Below are positions 12,910 through 17,267 of a stretch of DNA of 17,267 nucleotides, one piece after another. Every line of letters begins with the position of its first letter. Position 1 is the stretch's first letter. Below the pieces are notes generated by a model that had not been told where the DNA came from, searched no databases, and was given only the letters and a program-made list of their open reading frames with translations. Both the position numbers and the translations under genes were made by a program. The stretch is from Candidatus Fermentithermobacillaceae bacterium UBA3907. Its GTDB lineage: Bacteria > Bacillota > Sulfobacillia > Fermentithermobacillales > Fermentithermobacillaceae. Location: positions 1-17,267 of the forward strand of contig DGFF01000070.1 of the NCBI GenBank assembly GCA_002391545.1, given 5' to 3'.

Positions 12910-15021
12910 TTAGATCTTTTGTGAATAGCCGCATTCAGGATTAGCGCACGTGTATTCTTTCGCTTTAGCACCTTTTTTTACCATGAACGAGCCGCACTTT
13001 GGACATGTCTTTCCTGGTATTGGGCGGTACCAGGATACAAAGTCGCAATTTGGATAATTGGAACAACCATAGAAAACTCGACCTTTTTTCGAGCGTCTCA
13101 CTACTACATCGCCCTTGCATTTGGGGCATATAGCGCCTGTTTTTTCTAAGAAAGGTTTTGTATTCTTGCATTCAGGGTACCCTGAACACGCTATGAATTT
13201 ACCATATCTGCCTTGTTTAATGACCATGGGTCGTCCGCACTTTTCGCAGTTGATGCCTGCAGGTTCGTCCTGTATCTGGACTTTTTCTATTTCCGCCTCG
13301 GCCTTTTCGATTTGCTCCTTAAAAGGTTCCCAAAAGGTAGCTATTACGGCGTTCCACTCGGCAGAACCCTCTTCTATGGCATCTAGCTGTTTTTCCATGT
13401 CAGCCGTAAACCCTACGTCAACGATAGATGGAAAATGTTCTCTTAGTATTGCATCGACCAGTCTTCCTAGCTCAGTTGGCACTAAAGAACGTTTCTCCTT
13501 GTTTACATATTCGCGTTCGATCAAAGTAGCAATAATTGGGGCGTAAGTAGACGGTCTCCCAATACCGTTTGCCTCAAGGGCCTTGACGAGAGTCGCTTCT
13601 GTATATCTTTGAGGCGGCTCTGTGAAATGCTGAGAATATTCTATGTTCTCTAAGGCTAATATTTCGTTTTCAGTGAGCGGAATTATATCAACATCTGATT
13701 CTTCCTGCTCTTCAGAGTTGTCTTTCCCCTCTTGATAAACCCTAGTGAACCCAGGAAATTTCATCCTCGAACCGGTTGCTCTGAAAATATGTTTATTCGC
13801 TTGTATGTCGCACGTGACTGTATCGTAGACTGCCGGGCTCATCTGGCTAGCGATAAACCTTTCCCAGATGAGAGTGTATAACTTGTACTGATCTGGCTTT
13901 AAGAAAGGCTTAATCTCAGATGGTATTCTGAAAACGCTTGTAGGCCTTATTGCCTCGTGGGCATCTTGAACTCCTGGAGACTCCTTGGCCTTTCTGCCCT
14001 TTTTGCCTAGGTATTCTTTTCCGTAATTTGACTGGATGAATTCCCTAGCTTGTTCTTGAGCGATAGGCGACACTCGTGTAGAATCGGTTCGCATGTAGGT
14101 TATAAGTCCTGTGTATCCTAGTTCCCCTAGGTTCACTCCTTCATATAGGCTCTGGGCAACGGCCATGGTTTTGCTTACTGAAAAGCCTAGCTTTCTCGAT
14201 GCTTCTTGTTGCAAAGTAGACGTGGTAAACGGGAAAGGAGGATTTTTCCGTCTTTCTCTGCGTTTTACTGATGTTACAACGAAATCAGTGCCCTCAATGT
14301 CTCGAAGCACTTTTTCTACATCGGCGAAGGTTTTTAGCTCCTTCTTCTTTCCTTGGTAGCCGTAATATTTCGCCTTTACGGTGCCTTTTTCCCCTCTGAG
14401 TAAGGCTTCTAAAATCCAGTATTCCTCGGGTTTGAAGGACTCTATTTCCAATTCGCGGTCTACTATTATCCTCAAAGCGGCTGATTGAACTCTTCCTGCT
14501 GACAACCCAGGCCTTACTTTGCGCCACAGAAGTGGGCTTAGACTATAACCGACTAACCGATCTAAAACTCGCCGCGCCTGTTGAGAGTCTACCAAGTTTT
14601 GGTTTATTGGAACTGGTTTCGAAAGCGCGTCTTTCACCGCTGTTTCCGTAATCTCATGAAAGGTTAACCTGTTGGCCTCACTAGGATCGATTCCTAAAAC
14701 CTGACATACGTGCCACGCTATAGCTTCCCCTTCCCGATCAGGGTCGGTAGCCAGATAAACAGTGGAAGCGTTCTTGGCGGCGTCCTTGAGTTCCTGAACT
14801 ATCTTGCCCTTCCCCCGTATGGTTATATACTGAGGTTCGAATCCATTATCTATATCTACTCCAAGCTTGCTTTTGGGCAAGTCTCGTACATGTCCTAATG
14901 AAGCTTTTACCTGATATTTTGACTTTGTATACTTGGAAATAGTCTTTGCTTTTGTAGGAGATTCTACAATTATAAGAGGTTTTTTATTCTCTTTATTCTT
15001 ATCCTTTTGTTCCATTGCCAT
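12910..15021 (-). CDS. topA: DNA topoisomerase I (type IA)
   Basis: TopA relaxes negative supercoils through a 5'-phosphotyrosine intermediate. The 703-residue protein has the Toprim domain (about 15-130) with Glu20 of LIIVESPTKAK and the DPDRE acidic triad (93-97). The catalytic Tyr309 is in GLITYMRTDST. At the C-terminus are three four-cysteine zinc ribbons (592-618, 632-659 and 673-697), each with a CxxC pair and the CSGYPEC or CSNYPNC type second half. Length is typical for Bacillota. The ATG at 15021 has AAGGTG just upstream; a second ATG follows two codons later. It begins about 20 bases after the dprA stop, and the end of the gene overlaps the open frame upstream of xerC. Confidence 0.98.
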   Translation of the reverse strand: MAMEQKDKNKENKKPLIIVESPTKAKTISKYTKSKYQVKASLGHVRDLPKSKLGVDIDNGFEPQYITIRGKGKIVQELKDAAKNASTVYLATDPDREGEAIAWHVCQVLGIDPSEANRLTFHEITETAVKDALSKPVPINQNLVDSQQARRVLDRLVGYSLSPLLWRKVRPGLSAGRVQSAALRIIVDRELEIESFKPEEYWILEALLRGEKGTVKAKYYGYQGKKKELKTFADVEKVLRDIEGTDFVVTSVKRRERRKNPPFPFTTSTLQQEASRKLGFSVSKTMAVAQSLYEGVNLGELGYTGLITYMRTDSTRVSPIAQEQAREFIQSNYGKEYLGKKGRKAKESPGVQDAHEAIRPTSVFRIPSEIKPFLKPDQYKLYTLIWERFIASQMSPAVYDTVTCDIQANKHIFRATGSRMKFPGFTRVYQEGKDNSEEQEESDVDIIPLTENEILALENIEYSQHFTEPPQRYTEATLVKALEANGIGRPSTYAPIIATLIEREYVNKEKRSLVPTELGRLVDAILREHFPSIVDVGFTADMEKQLDAIEEGSAEWNAVIATFWEPFKEQIEKAEAEIEKVQIQDEPAGINCEKCGRPMVIKQGRYGKFIACSGYPECKNTKPFLEKTGAICPKCKGDVVVRRSKKGRVFYGCSNYPNCDFVSWYRPIPGKTCPKCGSFMVKKGAKAKEYTCANPECGYSQKI

Positions 15022-15042
15022 TTCTCACCTTCTCAGATTGAA

Positions 15043-16095
15043 TTATATAGATTTGCTGCCTAAATTAGAAATAATATACTTGCCTCCAGGTATCGACTGT
15101 ACAATGCCTCGTACCTCAAGGCAAGACAAGATTGCGAGTATTCTTGATACAGGCATATTGTCTATGTTATTACATAATTCGTCCAATGTGTCACTATAGC
15201 CTAGCGCATTAAGCACAAGGGATTCTTCCAAAGTCAACGAGCCTATCGCTGTAGATTCGGAAATCTCTGGCAAGTACTCATTCTCTTTCCTGAGAAAGGA
15301 TAGCACATCTTCAGCACATGTTACCAGATATGCTCCGTCTTGAATCAACCGATTGGTACCCCGGCTGTTCCTGGACTTAATGCTTCCAGGAACAGCCATA
15401 ACAGGCCGGTCTTGCTTGAGGGCCCAATCTGCTGTAATTAAAGCTCCTGATTTTTCACCTGCTTCAACCACCAAGACACCAAGGGACACACCTGAGATCA
15501 GCCTATTCCGCTTGGGGAAATGCCATGGTTTAGCCTCTGTGCCCGGAGGATATTCAGATAAAAGTGCTCCACTTGAAGGAATTCTACTGTAAAGGTTGTA
15601 GTTGGATTTTGGGTACACAATATCGGGACTGTTGCCCAGACACGCTATAGTTCTTCCGTTCGCAGAAAGCGCCGCCTCATGAGCGCACGCATCGATTCCG
15701 TATGCCAAGCCTGAAATGATCGTTACGCCAGCTTCTGCCAAATCGTAGCATATTTCTTGCGCAATGCTTTTTCCTATGCTTGATGCTTTTCTAGTTCCGA
15801 CTACCGCTACAGCCATCCTATCTTTTGGAATAATGGATCCCTTCACAAATAATATAGACGGAGGATCAGCAGTCTGTCTTAGGTTTTCTGGATACTCCGG
15901 GTCTTCAATGGTAATAATATCAATTCCCAGGCTAGAACATTGCTCCATTAGACGTCTGGCTTGGCCTACGTAATCAGGCGAAATGTCTTCAGCATAGGCA
16001 GTTTGAACCGGCAACGGACTTACCTTCCCATTTTCAACTGATGGGTTATTAGATTTAGATAGATGCTGAGCTATTTTGAGAATTGTGGGCTCCAT
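15043..16095 (-). CDS. dprA: DNA processing protein DprA (Smf)
   Basis: DprA protects incoming single-stranded DNA and loads RecA during natural transformation; it is also found in species not known to be competent. The 350-residue protein has a Rossmann-like DprA domain. Visible motifs are VAVVGTRKAS (96-105), ISGLAYGIDACAHEAAL (127-143), WHFPKRNRLIS (191-201), ALITADWALKQDRPVMAVPG (218-237) and GTNRLIQDGA (246-255). A C-terminal winged-helix (about 286-340) follows. I chose ATG at 16095 because GAGGAG lies eight bases upstream; the longer frame from GTG near 16155 spans the promoter. It is the first gene of the minus-strand block and is transcribed away from rnhB. Confidence 0.96.
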   Translation of the reverse strand: MEPTILKIAQHLSKSNNPSVENGKVSPLPVQTAYAEDISPDYVGQARRLMEQCSSLGIDIITIEDPEYPENLRQTADPPSILFVKGSIIPKDRMAVAVVGTRKASSIGKSIAQEICYDLAEAGVTIISGLAYGIDACAHEAALSANGRTIACLGNSPDIVYPKSNYNLYSRIPSSGALLSEYPPGTEAKPWHFPKRNRLISGVSLGVLVVEAGEKSGALITADWALKQDRPVMAVPGSIKSRNSRGTNRLIQDGAYLVTCAEDVLSFLRKENEYLPEISESTAIGSLTLEESLVLNALGYSDTLDELCNNIDNMPVSRILAILSCLEVRGIVQSIPGGKYIISNLGSKSI

Positions 16096-16139
16096 TGAAC
16101 ACGCTCCTCGTCGGCATACAGTATTTACCAAGTTCCCAT

Positions 16140-16148
16140 ATTGTACCA
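16140..16148 (-). promoter_or_regulatory. Extended -10 promoter for the dprA-topA-xerC-hslVU-codY block
   Basis: On the minus strand TGGTACAAT is an extended -10 element (TGn followed by TACAAT, five of six matching TATAAT) about 45 bases before the dprA ATG. No good -35 is seen at the normal distance, which is acceptable for an extended -10. Transcription would start near 16133. It is the best promoter visible in the window. Confidence 0.55.
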
Positions 16149-16198
16149 CACGCAAAAATAAAATGCACCATCAATACCATAAAATAGTAATTAATGTT

Positions 16199-16229
16199 TT
16201 GGCAGATGCACATTTAGTTGTGTTATTCT
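16199..16229 (+). promoter_or_regulatory. Possible weak promoter of rnhB
   Basis: TTGGCA (16199-16204) resembles a -35 (five of six). The best -10 downstream is TATTCT (16224-16229) at 19 bases spacing, four of six. This divergent dprA-rnhB region must hold a plus-strand promoter, but this candidate is weak. Confidence 0.3.
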
Positions 16230-16250
16230 GATAACAGTGAGGTGAGGTGT

Positions 16251-16901
16251 TTGCTTCGCAGTTCCGAAGATTCTCTTAGGGTAAAGAAACTTTATGAGTG
16301 GGAAAACGCTAGACGAAAGGAAGCAAGCTGTATAATCGGAGTCGACGAAGTAGGAAGAGGTCCAATGGCTGGGCCAGTTGTAGCTTGTGCAGTAATATTA
16401 CCTGCGAAACCCGAGATACCTCGCATAAATGACAGCAAGAAGCTTACTTCCAAAACTCGTGAGCAACTTTTCGGCTTAATCGTAGAAATTAGCATTGCAG
16501 TAGGTATAGGCATTAGATCTGCCAAGTTTATCGATGAGAATGGGATATCTGCGGCGACTTTCTCTGCAATGCGAATGGCTATTGACGAAGTCATATCCAC
16601 AGGTTTTGAGCCAGGTCTTGTTCTTGTAGACGGGTATCCGATTCCGGAGTTGGAGGTAAAGCAGGAAGCCATCATAAAAGGTGATAGCAAGATTGCTTCA
16701 ATAGCATGTGCATCTATTATAGCCAAGGTGGTAAGAGATGGGATAATGACACAGTACGATCGTGTGTATCCTGGCTATAGGTTCTCTCTTCACAAAGGTT
16801 ATTGCACCAGATTACATCTGGATCTTCTCAGGGAAAAAGGTCCCAGCCCAATCCATCGGAAGTCTTTTAAGCCTGTTCGTGAAGTTATAAATCAGGGTTG
16901 A
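16251..16901 (+). CDS. rnhB: Ribonuclease HII
   Basis: RNase HII cleaves RNA in RNA-DNA hybrids and removes misincorporated ribonucleotides. The 216-residue protein has the catalytic set Asp32 and Glu33 in GVDEVGRGPMAGPVV, Asp127 in LVLVDGYP, and the fourth Asp163 in KVVRDG. The block KGDSKIASIACASIIAKVV and the late FSLHKGYCTRLHL (usual GYGT reads GYCT) are typical. I chose TTG at 16251 since GAGGTG (16239-16244) lies six bases upstream; TTG 16218 would put that site inside the gene. It is the only plus-strand gene here, divergent from dprA, while in Bacillus rnhB points the same way as dprA. No yraN-like gene follows. Confidence 0.96.
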   Translation: MLRSSEDSLRVKKLYEWENARRKEASCIIGVDEVGRGPMAGPVVACAVILPAKPEIPRINDSKKLTSKTREQLFGLIVEISIAVGIGIRSAKFIDENGISAATFSAMRMAIDEVISTGFEPGLVLVDGYPIPELEVKQEAIIKGDSKIASIACASIIAKVVRDGIMTQYDRVYPGYRFSLHKGYCTRLHLDLLREKGPSPIHRKSFKPVREVINQG

Positions 16902-16922
16902 GACTGTTGATGTCACCTGGGC

Positions 16923-17267
16923 TTATCTCCTACGGCCAGAAAGCTTCATCTTGCTTGCTATAAATGATACAGCCAGGACGCTTCCGAATGCTGTTGTACC
17001 GAGCCTACCTCCTGCCCCTCCAAGAAGCAAAATTCCCCAATAGTATGCGAAACCGCTCAAAACTCCCGCTATTGTGGCAAACAGTTCGTCAGGCAAACGT
17101 GAGATCGAGGACATACCTACATAAGATCCGCATGCGCAAACTGGCGTAAGGATCCCTCCTGCTTGAGGAAACATAAGAGGCAGAAATATTCCTCCTACCA
17201 GTGCCACCAGGCCTGAAGCAATCACGCCTCCTTTTTTCAACCGGTTGTTTATGAAGAAAGAGAGGGC
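16923..17267 (-). CDS. Unidentified membrane protein, C-terminal part (runs off the window)
   Basis: An open frame on the minus strand from the right edge to TAA at 16923 encodes about 114 residues of hydrophobic sequence. Three to four membrane segments are likely, with small-residue motifs such as ACGSYVGMSSISRLP and LLGGAGGRLGTTAFGSVLA, and a basic end KMKLSGRRR. The frame is open across the edge (ALSFFINNRL), and the first possible start, TTG at 17240, lacks an upstream ribosome binding site, so the true start is outside. I do not recognise the family. It converges on rnhB with a 21-base gap and no visible terminator hairpin. Confidence 0.6.
   Translation of the reverse strand, partial: ALSFFINNRLKKGGVIASGLVALVGGIFLPLMFPQAGGILTPVCACGSYVGMSSISRLPDELFATIAGVLSGFAYYWGILLLGGAGGRLGTTAFGSVLAVSFIASKMKLSGRRR

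Noticed and set aside
12806..12934. 43-residue N-terminal extension of XerC overlapping topA
   Set aside because: No ribosome binding site at the upstream ATGs, overlap with the topA zinc ribbon, and XerC homology begins at MADSLLDWKE.
16292..16726. Minus-strand open frame of 144 codons inside rnhB
   Set aside because: Antisense shadow of a fully conserved RNase HII gene; no family resemblance.
1..17267. CRISPR arrays, insertion sequences, tRNA or rRNA genes, phage genes
   Set aside because: No direct repeat array, transposase, terminal inverted repeat or RNA gene signature was seen; the XerC here is the chromosomal housekeeping type by gene order, not a mobile integrase.

Overview
The window carries the classic Bacillota-type chromosomal order dprA-topA-xerC-hslV-hslU-codY followed by an early flagellar operon flgB-flgC-fliE-fliF-fliG-fliH-fliI-fliJ-fliK-flgD-(TIGR02530-like)-flgE. 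Everything from about 16.1 kb down to position 1 lies on the minus strand. The order matches the Bacillus subtilis smf-topA-gid-codV-clpQ-clpY-codY-fla/che region, except that no trmFO (gid) gene lies between topA and xerC. The host is most likely a motile Gram-positive-lineage or related anaerobe (clostridial, or possibly Synergistota); the sequence does not settle which. GTG and TTG starts are common, and several genes overlap by 4 to 8 bases.

Right end (16.1-17.3 kb): rnhB is on the plus strand, divergent from dprA and convergent with an unidentified membrane protein that runs off the edge. Centre-right (8.97-16.1 kb): a housekeeping block covers DNA uptake and processing (DprA), topoisomerase I, a Xer tyrosine recombinase, the HslVU (ClpQY) protease and the nutrient regulator CodY. 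An extended -10 promoter is visible in front of dprA. Left (0-8.7 kb): rod and export-apparatus genes are packed as one transcription unit, ending in the first 26 codons of the hook protein gene.

The most informative part is RNA, not protein. The codY-flgB gap holds a clear class I cyclic-di-GMP (GEMM-I) riboswitch. An intrinsic terminator overlaps its 3' edge, so the whole flagellar operon appears to be controlled by c-di-GMP through premature termination or readthrough. Inside the operon there are three more structured elements: a long 9-bp hairpin between flgC and fliE, a hairpin that shows the fliE Shine-Dalgarno in its loop, and a compact three-helix junction just upstream of flgE. The helix that closes this junction is mutually exclusive with a hairpin that would hide the flgE ribosome binding site. 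I do not recognise this last element as a known RNA family, and it is the best candidate here for something undescribed.

Taken together, nutrient state (CodY), c-di-GMP (riboswitch) and local mRNA structure (fliE, flgE) could all set basal-body and hook production. All functions are read from protein sequence, gene order and RNA pairing; nothing was searched or folded computationally.
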